DNA of 5,722 nt from Gammaproteobacteria bacterium (GTDB lineage Bacteria > Pseudomonadota > Gammaproteobacteria > Steroidobacterales > Steroidobacteraceae): contig JASHUC010000495.1 of the NCBI GenBank assembly GCA_030040235.1, positions 1 to 5,722 on the forward strand, in the 5' to 3' direction. Positions 1-5,722 of this stretch are shown here, piece by piece (the first letter of the stretch is position 1; every line of letters begins with the position of its first letter). A program made the position numbers and the translations under genes. The notes beneath the pieces are model-generated. The model was not told the DNA's origin and did no database searches. It saw only the letters and a program-made list of their open reading frames with translations.

Positions 1-853
1 CGCCCGCACACACGGCATCCTGCGCACCGAGCGCATCGGTCACCCACTCGAAGACCGTGCGACCGTAGTAATCGAGACCGCGCACCAGCCGCGGATTCAC
101 CTCGAAGGGGATGCCGAGGGAGGCGAGCCCCGCGCACAGCGCATCGAAGTGCGCACGCGATTCGGCATCGAGGTGCTCCGTGAGGAGCGGTGCCCGCGCG
201 ATGAGCGTCTGCATCTCCGGGTTCTTGCTATCGAGGATGCGCAGCGGATTCACCGCAAGTCGGCGCCGGCTATCGGCATCGAGACGCGACTCGTGGGCGC
301 GGAAATAGCTCGCGAGCGCGGCCCGGTACAGACCTCTCGATTCGGGCGTGCCGAGGGAGTTGACCTGCAGCCTCACCCGAGCGACGCCGAGCCGTTTCCA
401 CAATCGCGCGAGCAGCGCGATGAGCTCCACATCCACGTCCGGACCCGGAAGGCCGATCGCCTCGACGTCGACTTGGTGGAACTGCCGGAAGCGCCCCTTC
501 TGGGGCTTCTCGTGCCGGAACATCGGCCCCACGCACCACAGCTTGTGGCGCTGGCCGCGCAGCATGCCGTTCTCGATGATTGCCCGAACGATTCCAGCCG
601 TCGCCTCGGGGCGCAGCGTGAGCGACTCGCCGCCCTGATCGGTGAAGGTGTACATCTCCTTCTCGACGACATCGGTGTACTCGCCGATCGCCCGCTGGAA
701 GAGCTCCGTGTGCTCGACCATCGGGACGCGAATCTCCGCATAGCCGTAGTCCTCGAGCAGCTCCCGCGCCGCGGTCTCCAGCCGCTGCCACGGGCCGATG
801 CCGGCCGGCAGGATGTCGTTCATGCCGCGCACGGCCTGAATCTGTGCCGTCAA
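1..853 (-). CDS. hisS: Histidyl-tRNA synthetase, N-terminal 284 residues (3' end beyond the window)
   Basis: HisRS attaches histidine to tRNA-His in the cytoplasm using ATP; it is a dimeric class II aminoacyl-tRNA synthetase. The translation reads without interruption from position 853 to the left edge. Visible landmarks are the [12 protein letters not shown]-terminus (residues 6-16), TLRPEATAG (79-87), the class II motif 2 region [16 protein letters not shown] (112-127) and the histidine-binding [11 protein letters not shown] (256-266). E. coli HisRS is about 424 residues, so roughly the last third (rest of the catalytic core, motif 3, anticodon-binding domain) is missing here. I chose the TTG at 853-851 because the conserved QAVRGMND starts five residues later and an AGAGGA ribosome binding site lies 6 bases upstream; the first in-frame ATG (residue 11) would cut into that motif. 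It is the last gene of the block, 56 bases after rodZ. I am confident of the family; only the start codon is mildly uncertain. Confidence 0.97.
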   Translation of the reverse strand, partial: MTAQIQAVRGMNDILPAGIGPWQRLETAARELLEDYGYAEIRVPMVEHTELFQRAIGEYTDVVEKEMYTFTDQGGESLTLRPEATAGIVRAIIENGMLRGQRHKLWCVGPMFRHEKPQKGRFRQFHQVDVEAIGLPGPDVDVELIALLARLWKRLGVARVRLQVNSLGTPESRGLYRAALASYFRAHESRLDADSRRRLAVNPLRILDSKNPEMQTLIARAPLLTEHLDAESRAHFDALCAGLASLGIPFEVNPRLVRGLDYYGRTVFEWVTDALGAQDAVCAG

Positions 854-859
854 TTGCTT

Positions 860-865
860 TCCTCT
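860..865 (-). promoter_or_regulatory. Shine-Dalgarno sequence of hisS, supporting its TTG start
   Basis: On the minus strand AGAGGA is followed by six bases (AAGCAA) and then TTG. No ATG or GTG is available nearby in frame before the conserved HisRS N-terminus, so this site decides the start. It also means hisS can be translated independently of rodZ. Confidence 0.75.
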
Positions 866-883
866 CGAGTGCGGATGACCGTG

Positions 884-900
884 GCCCGCTTCCTGCGGGC
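884..900 (-). other. GC-rich hairpin between rodZ and hisS
   Basis: The 56-base spacer (854-909) contains a perfect 6-bp stem, GCCCGC paired with GCGGGC, around a 5-base loop. No run of T follows on the minus strand, so it does not look like an intrinsic terminator. It could be a processing or mRNA-stability element, or chance in GC-rich DNA. Confidence 0.3.
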
Positions 901-909
901 GGCGCCTAG

Positions 910-1905
910 TCAATCCCTTCCCGGTTTCCGCTCTTCATTGCCCGCTTCGGCGGCGGCAAGGCGTGACGGGGCGACGTGCCCGGAGCGATTGATGCGAAAT
1001 TCGATGCTGACGTTGCGCGCGGCCCCGTCCGGAACGCTGACCGGGTGTCCGTCGAGCGCGAGCGCGACGCCGACCGGATTGCCGAGCACGACGCGCAGCG
1101 GCGGCGCGCCGCTCACCGTGCGGGTGGAATCCGCCGAGCCCACATCGAAGAACAGCCGCTCCCCCCGTGCGTCGTACACCTCTGCCCAGCTGTCCTCGGA
1201 GAAGTGCAGCTGCAGCTCGGAGATTCGCGGATGCGCGGCAGCGCTGCGCCGCGCAGAGGTGCCGGCCGTGCTCGCGGGCACGAGCTGCGCGAACTTCACC
1301 GCGCTCGAGTCGCGCGCGAGAGCCTGTGCGGCGGCGGGCGGGGTGGTGCCGTGATCGACTCGAGCAGGGGAAGGAGGCGGCGTGCCGCCGCTGTGTGCGG
1401 GCGTGGCGGCGGCGGCTGCGGCCGTCCGCGACGGGACCGTGCCGCTTGCGACCGCAGTGACGGCACGCTCGCTCGTCGCGACACCGCCGAGGTCACCGGC
1501 AATCCACCAGCCCGAGCCCACGAGCGCGACCACGATGATCACCGCCACTCCAGGCACCAGCCCGGTGTGCGCGGGCTCGCTGCTTCGCGTGATGGGCAGG
1601 CGCGTGAGGTCCGGTGGCTGCACGGCATGGGAGCTCACCGCATACAGCTCCTGCAGCTCGAGCGGGGACTCCCCGACGAGCTCGGCGTAATGGCGAAGAT
1701 GTCCGCGCACGTAGACCGAGGCGCCGAACCCCGCGAACTGCTCGGCCTCGAGCGCCTCGATCGCGCCAGGATCGACATGCAGCTTCTCGGCGACTTCAAC
1801 GAGGGACAGTCCAGCGCGCTCGCGGCCGTTCTTGAGGCGTGCGCCGATGCCCTCGCCCACCCCCGTCGCGTCAATTTCGGCGCTCACGGCCGGCTCACCC
1901 CGCAT
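910..1905 (-). CDS. rodZ: Cytoskeleton protein RodZ (HTH, single transmembrane helix, periplasmic domain)
   Basis: RodZ is a bitopic inner-membrane protein that links MreB filaments to the cell-wall elongation machinery and helps set rod shape. The 331-residue product has the full family layout. There is an N-terminal Cro/Xre-type helix-turn-helix domain (about 18-88), with the typical stretch [17 protein letters not shown] at 62-78. One hydrophobic segment follows (about 115-136), then a long low-complexity Ala/Pro/Ser/Thr linker (about 150-225). A C-terminal periplasmic beta domain (about 228-305) begins near [18 protein letters not shown]. The ATG at 1905 overlaps the pilF end by 11 bases and has only a weak ribosome binding site. 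A GTG at 1887, 7 bases past the pilF stop with GGGGTGAG upstream, is a real alternative and would remove six residues. The open frame extends further upstream to 2256, but that part is antisense-like noise inside pilF. Translation is probably coupled to pilF. Confidence 0.93.
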   Translation of the reverse strand: MRGEPAVSAEIDATGVGEGIGARLKNGRERAGLSLVEVAEKLHVDPGAIEALEAEQFAGFGASVYVRGHLRHYAELVGESPLELQELYAVSSHAVQPPDLTRLPITRSSEPAHTGLVPGVAVIIVVALVGSGWWIAGDLGGVATSERAVTAVASGTVPSRTAAAAAATPAHSGGTPPPSPARVDHGTTPPAAAQALARDSSAVKFAQLVPASTAGTSARRSAAAHPRISELQLHFSEDSWAEVYDARGERLFFDVGSADSTRTVSGAPPLRVVLGNPVGVALALDGHPVSVPDGAARNVSIEFRINRSGHVAPSRLAAAEAGNEERKPGRD

Positions 1906-2713
1906 TGGGGCTCTGTTGCGAGAGTGCGCGCGTCTGCTGCGAGTCCGGAAAGTCGACCCGCAACCGCTCCTCGTAGTGCGCGACGCCGACGGGATCACCG
2001 AGCGCCCGCGAGATGCGCACCCCGAGGGCGAGCAGATCCGGGGTCGCGGTATAGACTTGGATGAAGCGATCGATCCGCACGCGCGCATCGCGCAGCTGTC
2101 CGTGCTGCATCTCGAGGGTCGCCAACTGGAAAACCGCCTCGGCGAAATTCGGCCTGAGCGCGATGGCGCGCAGCAGATTCGCCTTCGCCTCAGCGTCGCG
2201 GTGCTCCGATCGCAAGCAGACCGCGGCGTTCGTGTATGCGGCTTCGGGAGTCTCATAGAGCGGGTTGCGGGCCGTCTCCAAGAGCAGCTTCACGCCCTCG
2301 TTCACGCGGTGATCGCTGCACAGGTACACCGCGTAGTTGTTTGCGATCTTGGGGTCGTGCGGCGCCAGCCGCAGCGCCATGTGAAATTCCCGATCGGCAT
2401 CGGCGGGCTGCTCGAGTCGCTCGAAGAGCAGCGCGAGCGCGCTGTGCACCATTGGGTCGCGAGGAGCCTCTTGCTCTGCGCGCTCGAGTTTGTCCTTGGC
2501 GAGCGCGAGATCGCCTCGATCCATGTACGCAACGCCGAGCTCGACGTTGTACTTCGCCGCCTCGGCGGGATCGGCCTTCACGGGCGGGAGTTCACGCGCG
2601 GTCGGCTGAGTGACCCTGGGTTTGCTCGCGCACGCTGCGAGTGCCGCAACCGCCGCGAGCGCGACGAGCGCGCCCCGCGCAATCGATCCCCCGGCGCCCC
2701 GGCGCGCGTTCAC
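1895..2713 (-). CDS. pilF: Type IV pilus biogenesis lipoprotein PilF (PilW family), TPR protein
   Basis: PilF is the outer-membrane pilotin that helps localise and assemble the PilQ secretin of type IV pili. The 272-residue product begins with a lipoprotein signal peptide: basic N-terminus, a hydrophobic run (about 11-27) and the lipobox LAAC with Cys28 as the lipidated residue. About five or six helical TPR-type units follow, roughly 53-86, 87-120, 121-154, 156-189 and 190-223. Recognisable stretches are YNVELGVAYMDRGDLALAKD (55-74) and the NNYAVYL motif (125-131), which matches the NNYG.FL segment of Pseudomonas PilF. The start is GTG at 2713, inside a GTGA overlap with the rlmN stop codon; it gives a complete signal peptide and lies at the expected operon position. 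The ribosome binding site is weak, so translation is probably coupled to rlmN. Position between rlmN and rodZ matches the classic gammaproteobacterial order. No pilus genes other than this one are in view. Confidence 0.93.
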   Translation of the reverse strand: MNARRGAGGSIARGALVALAAVAALAACASKPRVTQPTARELPPVKADPAEAAKYNVELGVAYMDRGDLALAKDKLERAEQEAPRDPMVHSALALLFERLEQPADADREFHMALRLAPHDPKIANNYAVYLCSDHRVNEGVKLLLETARNPLYETPEAAYTNAAVCLRSEHRDAEAKANLLRAIALRPNFAEAVFQLATLEMQHGQLRDARVRIDRFIQVYTATPDLLALGVRISRALGDPVGVAHYEERLRVDFPDSQQTRALSQQSPNAG

Positions 2714-3885
2714 GGCTGCACCCGCACGCCGAACGTGCTTCTGCCCAGGCGTGCCGTGCCCCTGCGTCCGAGCCGCACCAGGGTGCGGTCGATCACGCGC
2801 CCCGCGAGCTGGCCACAGGCCGCGTCGATGTCCTCGCCCCGTGTGCGGCGGATCGTTGCGATGATGCCGAGCGAGTTGAGCTCGTCGCGAAAACGCACGA
2901 TCTTCGCAGCCGGTGAGCGGCGATGCCGCGTGCCCGGGAAAGGATTGAACGGGATGAGATTGACCTTCGCCGGGTGCCCGGCGAGGAGCCGTGCGAGCCG
3001 GCGCGCCTGGTCGGGCGAGTCGTTGACACCCTCGAGCATCACGTACTCGAAGGTGACGCTGCGTCCGTTTTGCTCGTCGAGATAGTGCCAGCAGGCCTCG
3101 AGAAGCTCCGCGATGGGATGCTGGCGGTTGATCGGCACGAGCTCGTCGCGCAGCGCATCGTCGGGCGCATGCAGCGATACGGCGAGCGCCACGTTGACCT
3201 CCTCGGCGAGCCGATAGATCTGCGGCGCAAGCCCCGAGGTGGAAAGCGTGACACGTCGCCGGGACAGATCGAAGCCGTGATCGTCGAGAAAGATCTTGAG
3301 GGCCGGAACGACGTTGCGCAGGTTGGCGAGCGGCTCACCCATGCCCATCAGCACGACGTTGGTGATGGGCCGCTCGGCCGGGCGCTCGCCGAGCCGGGCC
3401 GGGATCTCGGCCGCCACGAGCTCGCGGTTTGCGAGCCACACCTGACCGACGATTTCCGCCGTGGTGAGGTGGCGGTTGAAGCCCTGCTGGGCCGTGGAAC
3501 AGAACGAGCAGTCGAGCGCGCAACCGACCTGCGAAGAGATGCAGAGGGTGCCGCGATCGTCCTCCGGGATGAACACCATCTCGAAGGCCTGGGAGGCATC
3601 CGCTTTCAGGATCCACTTGCGCGTCCCATCGCCGGACTGCCGCACCTCCAGTATCTCGGGAACACGCACCTCGGCGTGCTCGGCGAGCTTGGCGCGGAAG
3701 CTCTTGGCGAGATCCGTCATCTGCTCGATGCGCGGCTCGCCGCGCTTGTAGATCCAGTGCGTGAGCTGGCGGGCGCGAAAGGGCTTGTCGCCGAGCTCGC
3801 TCACGTACGTCTCGAGCGCAGACCGCGTGAGGCCCAGTAGATTCAGGCGTTCGTACTCCGAGCCAGTGCCGCCGAGTTCAGTCAC
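2710..3885 (-). CDS. rlmN: Dual-specificity 23S rRNA (A2503-C2) / tRNA (A37-C2) methyltransferase RlmN
   Basis: RlmN is a radical-SAM enzyme that methylates C2 of A2503 in 23S rRNA and of A37 in some tRNAs. The 391-residue product is full length. The radical-SAM cluster motif is intact, with Cys122, Cys126 and Cys129 in [12 protein letters not shown]. The two further mechanistic cysteines are present: Cys115 in GTLCISS (E. coli Cys118) and Cys357 in DIDAACGQL (E. coli Cys355). Other conserved parts are [16 protein letters not shown] (135-150), GMGEPLAN (181-188, SAM-binding GEP region), RVTLSTSGL (211-219), SLHAPDD (237-243) and [12 protein letters not shown] (308-319). The short N-terminal domain holds [13 protein letters not shown] (37-49). 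The start is GTG at 3885, overlapping the ndk stop as GTGA; it has only a weak ribosome binding site, so translational coupling to ndk is likely. The cluster could be supplied by the Fe-S genes just upstream, which is my inference. Confidence 0.97.
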   Translation of the reverse strand: MTELGGTGSEYERLNLLGLTRSALETYVSELGDKPFRARQLTHWIYKRGEPRIEQMTDLAKSFRAKLAEHAEVRVPEILEVRQSGDGTRKWILKADASQAFEMVFIPEDDRGTLCISSQVGCALDCSFCSTAQQGFNRHLTTAEIVGQVWLANRELVAAEIPARLGERPAERPITNVVLMGMGEPLANLRNVVPALKIFLDDHGFDLSRRRVTLSTSGLAPQIYRLAEEVNVALAVSLHAPDDALRDELVPINRQHPIAELLEACWHYLDEQNGRSVTFEYVMLEGVNDSPDQARRLARLLAGHPAKVNLIPFNPFPGTRHRRSPAAKIVRFRDELNSLGIIATIRRTRGEDIDAACGQLAGRVIDRTLVRLGRRGTARLGRSTFGVRVQP

Positions 3886-4322
3886 GAGCGATTTGAGCCC
3901 CGAGGAAAGATCTGCGTTGCCGCGAAAAAGTACCCGATCTCGAACGCCGCCGTCTGCGCCGAGTCGGACCCGTGAACCACATTCTGTTCGATGCTGTTGG
4001 CGAGGTCTGCGCGGATTGTACCCTTCGCGGCCTTCTTCGGATCGGTGGCGCCCATCAGCTCCCGATTTCGGGCAATCGCGTTGTCTCCCTGCAACACCTG
4101 CACGATGACGGGTCCCGAGGTCATGAAGCGCACGAGGTCGCCGAAGAACGGGCGCTCGCGGTGGACGGCGTAGAAACCCTCCGCCTCGGGTTGCGAGAGC
4201 TGCAGCATCCGGGCGGCAACGATGGTGAGTCCGGCCTGCTCGAACCGGCGATAGATCTCACCGATCAGGTTGCGGCCGACGCCATCGGGTTTGACGATCG
4301 AAAGGGTGCGCTCGAGCGCCAT
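3882..4322 (-). CDS. ndk: Nucleoside diphosphate kinase
   Basis: Ndk transfers the gamma-phosphate of ATP to other (d)NDPs through a phosphohistidine and keeps the cytosolic NTP pools balanced. The product is 146 residues, close to the 143 of E. coli Ndk. It opens with the classic [14 protein letters not shown] (2-15), with Lys11 at the nucleotide site. The active-site signature NVVHGSDS (114-121) carries the catalytic His117. Other family residues visible include Tyr51, Arg87, Thr93 and Arg104. The frame is open upstream to 4373, but the ATG at 4322 is clearly the start because it gives the standard N-terminus and has GGAGG nine bases upstream. It is preceded by a 186-base gap and followed by rlmN in a 4-base overlap, so it likely heads the ndk-rlmN-pilF-rodZ(-hisS) transcript. 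Nothing odd is seen in it. Confidence 0.98.
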   Translation of the reverse strand: MALERTLSIVKPDGVGRNLIGEIYRRFEQAGLTIVAARMLQLSQPEAEGFYAVHRERPFFGDLVRFMTSGPVIVQVLQGDNAIARNRELMGATDPKKAAKGTIRADLANSIEQNVVHGSDSAQTAAFEIGYFFAATQIFPRGSNRS

Positions 4323-4331
4323 GCTATTGAA

Positions 4332-4336
4332 CCTCC
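4332..4336 (-). promoter_or_regulatory. Strong Shine-Dalgarno sequence (GGAGG) of ndk
   Basis: GGAGG on the minus strand lies nine bases before the ATG at 4322. It settles the ndk start against an upstream in-frame codon at 4373 that would lengthen the protein by 17 residues. It is the strongest ribosome binding site in the window. Confidence 0.85.
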
Positions 4337-4448
4337 GGACAAAATACGTGGGTGCGGCTCCGGCCCAGACCACTTGGGAGCTCGCCTGCGGCGCCTGGAT
4401 GGGGCTGCGCGGCGCGGCAGTCTACCGCGGCGCGCGGGCGCACGCCTA

Positions 4449-4460
4449 TGGCAGATGCCA
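4449..4460. repeat. 12-base inverted repeat upstream of ndk
   Basis: The plus strand reads TGGCA-GA-TGCCA, two perfect 5-base arms around a 2-base spacer. It lies about 25 bases upstream of the TAGACT candidate -10 on the minus strand. It is large enough to be a small operator half-site pair but short enough to arise by chance. Confidence 0.3.
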
Positions 4461-4476
4461 CAAGCAGGCCTCGCAA

Positions 4477-4489
4477 CCCCGGCTCGGGG
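4477..4489 (-). other. Short GC hairpin downstream of iscA
   Basis: CCCCG-AGC-CGGGG on the minus strand forms a 5-bp stem with a 3-base loop about 20 bases after the iscA stop. No T-run follows, so it is at most a weak or non-canonical terminator or an mRNA end-protecting structure. Confidence 0.25.
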
Positions 4490-4508
4490 CAGGTATCGAA
4501 GGCGGCCG

Positions 4509-4832
4509 CTAGACGCTGAAGCTTTCTCCGCAGCCGCACTCCCCCTTCACATTGGGGTTGCGGAAGCGGAAGGCCTCGTTGAGACCCTGCTTCACGAAAT
4601 CGACGACCGTGCCGTCGATCAATGCCAGGCTCGAGGGGTCCACGAATACCTTCACTCCGTGGTCCTCGAACACGACATCATCCGGCCGGGCGTCGTCGGC
4701 GTAATTCACCACGTACGCAAAGCCCGAGCAGCCCGTCCGTCGAACGGCGAGCCGCAATCCCAGGCCGTGCCCGCGGGCCGCCAGAAACGACCGGACGCGC
4801 ATTGCAGCCGAATCAGTGAGAGAAATTGCCAT
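4509..4832 (-). CDS. iscA: Iron-sulfur cluster assembly protein IscA (HesB/A-type carrier)
   Basis: IscA is an A-type carrier that binds iron or Fe-S clusters and helps pass them, especially 4Fe-4S clusters, to target proteins. The product is 107 residues, the same length as E. coli IscA. It carries the three ligand cysteines at the E. coli positions: Cys35 in RTGCSGFAY, and Cys99 and Cys101 in GECGCGESF near the C-terminus. The start [13 protein letters not shown] and the stretch [14 protein letters not shown] are close to IscA rather than ErpA or SufA; the family is certain and the subtype likely. The frame is open upstream to 5036, but that part overlaps the preceding gene and has no homology, so the ATG at 4832 is chosen. 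It starts 5 bases after the cysteine desulfurase/IscU-like gene and is almost surely co-transcribed with it. The usual isc partners hscB, hscA and fdx do not follow; ndk does. Confidence 0.96.
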   Translation of the reverse strand: MAISLTDSAAMRVRSFLAARGHGLGLRLAVRRTGCSGFAYVVNYADDARPDDVVFEDHGVKVFVDPSSLALIDGTVVDFVKQGLNEAFRFRNPNVKGECGCGESFSV

Positions 4833-4837
4833 GCCGA

Positions 4838-5722
4838 TCAAGATCGCCCCATCGGGGGCCAGCTCCGTAACGATGCGTTCAACGCATCTTCGATGACGAG
4901 CAGCCTGCCGAGTTTCTCGACAGGCACGCCCACCGTCCGCGCCCACGCCTGCGGGCCGCCGTGCAACGCCTGCTCGCGCCGTCCGCCCGGCAGAACGCCG
5001 CTCAGCCAAGCCGCGGTGGCCAGAGTATGAGGGCACCCGCGCGCCTCAAAGCGTGCATCCTTCACACTGTCTCCGTCCACGAGCAGGTGAAAGCGCACCC
5101 ACACCTCCTCGCCCGGGCCCCCGGCCTCCCCGTGCAGCACGGTGCCCGCATCGTCCGCGATCACACCCGCGCCGGGGAGTTCCCGGAAAAGTCGGGCGGC
5201 TTCCCCCTTGATGGGGGCAGCGGCGAGGGGGTCAAGCGGCCCACGAGCAGCATCGAGCAGTCCTGCGCGCTCACCGGCGCTTATCGGCCCGTTCCTCGGG
5301 GGCGCCGCCGCGCATGCCCCGGCGGATACCCCTGCCCCGCCACCGCCACGTCGCGGACAGACGGCGCGGAGCCGGACAAGCTCGCGGCTGACCTCCCCGA
5401 CGGCGTAATCGATTTCTTCTTCCGTCGTGAAGCGCCCTAAGCTGAAGCGCAGCGAGCTCTCGGGGAGCCGCGAGCCGCGTCCGAGCGCGCGCAGGACGTA
5501 GGAACCCTCACCCGTTGCCGAGTGACACGCCGACCCGGTGGAGAGGGCGAGGCCGCTGAGGGCCGCGACGAGGCTCTCGCCGTCCACCTCCTCGAAGAAC
5601 ACGTTGAGGATCTGCGGCACTCGCGGGGCGGATTCCCCGTTGAGCTGCACGCCGCCGCAGCGCGCGATCCCGCTCCACAAGCGATCCCGAAGCGCAGCCA
5701 GACGCGCATGGTCGCTGCTGAG
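4838..5722 (-). CDS. Cysteine desulfurase (group I, NifS/IscS type) with fused IscU-like C-terminal domain; 5' end beyond the window
   Basis: Cysteine desulfurases are PLP enzymes that take sulfur from cysteine as a persulfide for Fe-S and other sulfur pathways. The last 294 residues are in view. Residues 1-118 are the enzyme's C-terminal part: [19 protein letters not shown] (25-43), STGSACHSA with catalytic Cys66, SYVLRALG (74-81) and [19 protein letters not shown] (90-108). The SGSAC-type loop marks group I (IscS/NifS) rather than SufS. The PLP lysine lies outside the window. About 120-170 is a Gly/Ala/Pro-rich linker with Cys122 and Cys137. Residues 171-290 resemble Isc[22 protein letters not shown] precedes Cys230, and the end [12 protein letters not shown] matches the IscU tail. 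Only one IscU ligand cysteine survives. The frame is uninterrupted between the parts, so I read it as a fusion; a sequencing error joining two genes is possible. iscA follows after 5 bases. I give no gene symbol because iscS and nifS cannot be separated here. Confidence 0.92.
   Translation of the reverse strand, partial: LSSDHARLAALRDRLWSGIARCGGVQLNGESAPRVPQILNVFFEEVDGESLVAALSGLALSTGSACHSATGEGSYVLRALGRGSRLPESSLRFSLGRFTTEEEIDYAVGEVSRELVRLRAVCPRRGGGGAGVSAGACAAAPPRNGPISAGERAGLLDAARGPLDPLAAAPIKGEAARLFRELPGAGVIADDAGTVLHGEAGGPGEEVWVRFHLLVDGDSVKDARFEARGCPHTLATAAWLSGVLPGGRREQALHGGPQAWARTVGVPVEKLGRLLVIEDALNASLRSWPPMGRS
4853..5212 (-). other. IscU/NifU-N-like domain within the cysteine desulfurase gene, cluster ligands mostly lost
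   Basis: Aligned by eye to E. coli IscU (ligands Cys37, Cys63, His105, Cys106, and Asp39), the equivalents here are Pro203, Cys230, Gly272, Arg273 and Glu205. The beta-sheet segment before the second cysteine ([10 protein letters not shown], like EDARFKTYGC of IscU) and the C-terminal helix ([10 protein letters not shown], like LAEDAIKAAI) are well kept. The fold therefore seems retained while the cluster site is not. The domain resemblance is clear to me; the exact residue pairing at 272-273 depends on an ungapped alignment around EDA. Confidence 0.75.

Larger units (their letters stand above)
4323..4508 (-). promoter_or_regulatory. Intergenic region between iscA and ndk; likely holds the ndk operon promoter, not resolved
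   Basis: This is the only non-coding stretch longer than 100 bases. Reading the minus strand from iscA towards ndk, it contains a short GC hairpin, a 12-base inverted repeat, then TAGACT (4419-4424) and TATTTT (4341-4346) as possible -10 elements. Neither has a good -35 hexamer at 16-18 bases. The TATTTT would also place a transcript start almost on the ribosome binding site. I therefore infer a promoter from the spacing and operon layout, not from clear boxes. Confidence 0.35.

Noticed and set aside
884..900. Hairpin between rodZ and hisS as a rho-independent terminator.
   Set aside because: The stem is GC-rich but no T-run follows on the transcribed strand and hisS begins shortly after.
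1335..1460. Ala/Pro/Ser/Thr-rich segment in rodZ considered as a repeat array or a frameshift.
   Set aside because: The frame stays open and the flanking RodZ domains are in the same frame; a low-complexity periplasmic linker is normal for RodZ.
1906..2256. Extension of the rodZ frame upstream into pilF, giving a 448-residue product.
   Set aside because: The added 117 residues are Arg/Ser/Cys-rich, overlap the well-supported pilF frame and do not belong to RodZ, whose HTH domain begins after the ATG at 1905.
149..3840. Long plus-strand open frames at 149-1354, 976-2064, 1832-3085 and 2923-3840.
   Set aside because: They lie antisense to hisS, rodZ, pilF and rlmN, which are clearly recognisable proteins. 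Their translations are Arg/Ala/Pro-rich without any family motif, as expected of antisense frames in high-GC coding DNA.
4341..4346. TATTTT as the -10 box of the ndk promoter.
   Set aside because: There is no -35 match at 16-18 bases and the transcript would begin at or inside the ribosome binding site.
4833..5036. N-terminal extension of iscA to 5036, giving 175 residues.
   Set aside because: The extension overlaps the IscU-like domain coding region in another frame and is not IscA-like, while the standard 107-residue IscA starts at 4832.
3972..5440. Plus-strand open frames at 3972-5030 and 4961-5440.
   Set aside because: They are antisense to ndk, iscA and the desulfurase gene and show no motif; the first also crosses the intergenic gap without a credible start signal.

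Overview
The window is an ordinary-looking housekeeping region of a high-GC gammaproteobacterium. Third codon positions are mostly G or C. The gene order ndk-rlmN-pilF-rodZ-(ispG)-hisS is a hallmark of Gammaproteobacteria, and PilF points to a type IV piliated lineage. A Xanthomonadales, Nevskiales or Steroidobacter-like relative is my guess; I cannot place it further from sequence alone. All seven genes lie on the minus strand, so transcription runs from the right end of the window to the left. I see no tRNA or rRNA gene, no CRISPR array, no insertion sequence and no large repeat.

Right-hand part (4509-5722), iron-sulfur supply. A group I cysteine desulfurase, cut by the window edge, continues in one reading frame into an IscU-like C-terminal domain. 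That domain seems to have lost three of the four usual cluster ligands. Five bases after it comes iscA, an A-type Fe-S carrier with all three ligand cysteines. The 186-base gap that follows (4323-4508) is the only long non-coding stretch. It holds a small inverted repeat, a short GC hairpin and no promoter I can call with confidence.

Middle and left (1-4322), the compact ndk-rlmN-pilF-rodZ-hisS block. ndk has a strong Shine-Dalgarno sequence. rlmN and pilF both begin with GTG inside a 4-base GTGA overlap with the preceding stop codon, and rodZ overlaps the pilF end by 11 bases. hisS follows after 56 bases, with a TTG start behind a good ribosome binding site, and runs off the left edge. ispG, which lies between rodZ and hisS in E. 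coli and Pseudomonas, is absent here.

The products do not form a single pathway. They cover sulfur and iron-sulfur delivery, nucleotide balance (Ndk), rRNA/tRNA methylation by an Fe-S enzyme (RlmN), type IV pilus assembly (PilF), cell shape (RodZ) and histidine charging of tRNA (HisS). The one link I would stress is that Fe-S assembly genes sit beside RlmN, an Fe-S client. The most unusual object is the cysteine desulfurase fused to a degenerate IscU-like domain; nothing else suggests a previously undescribed system.
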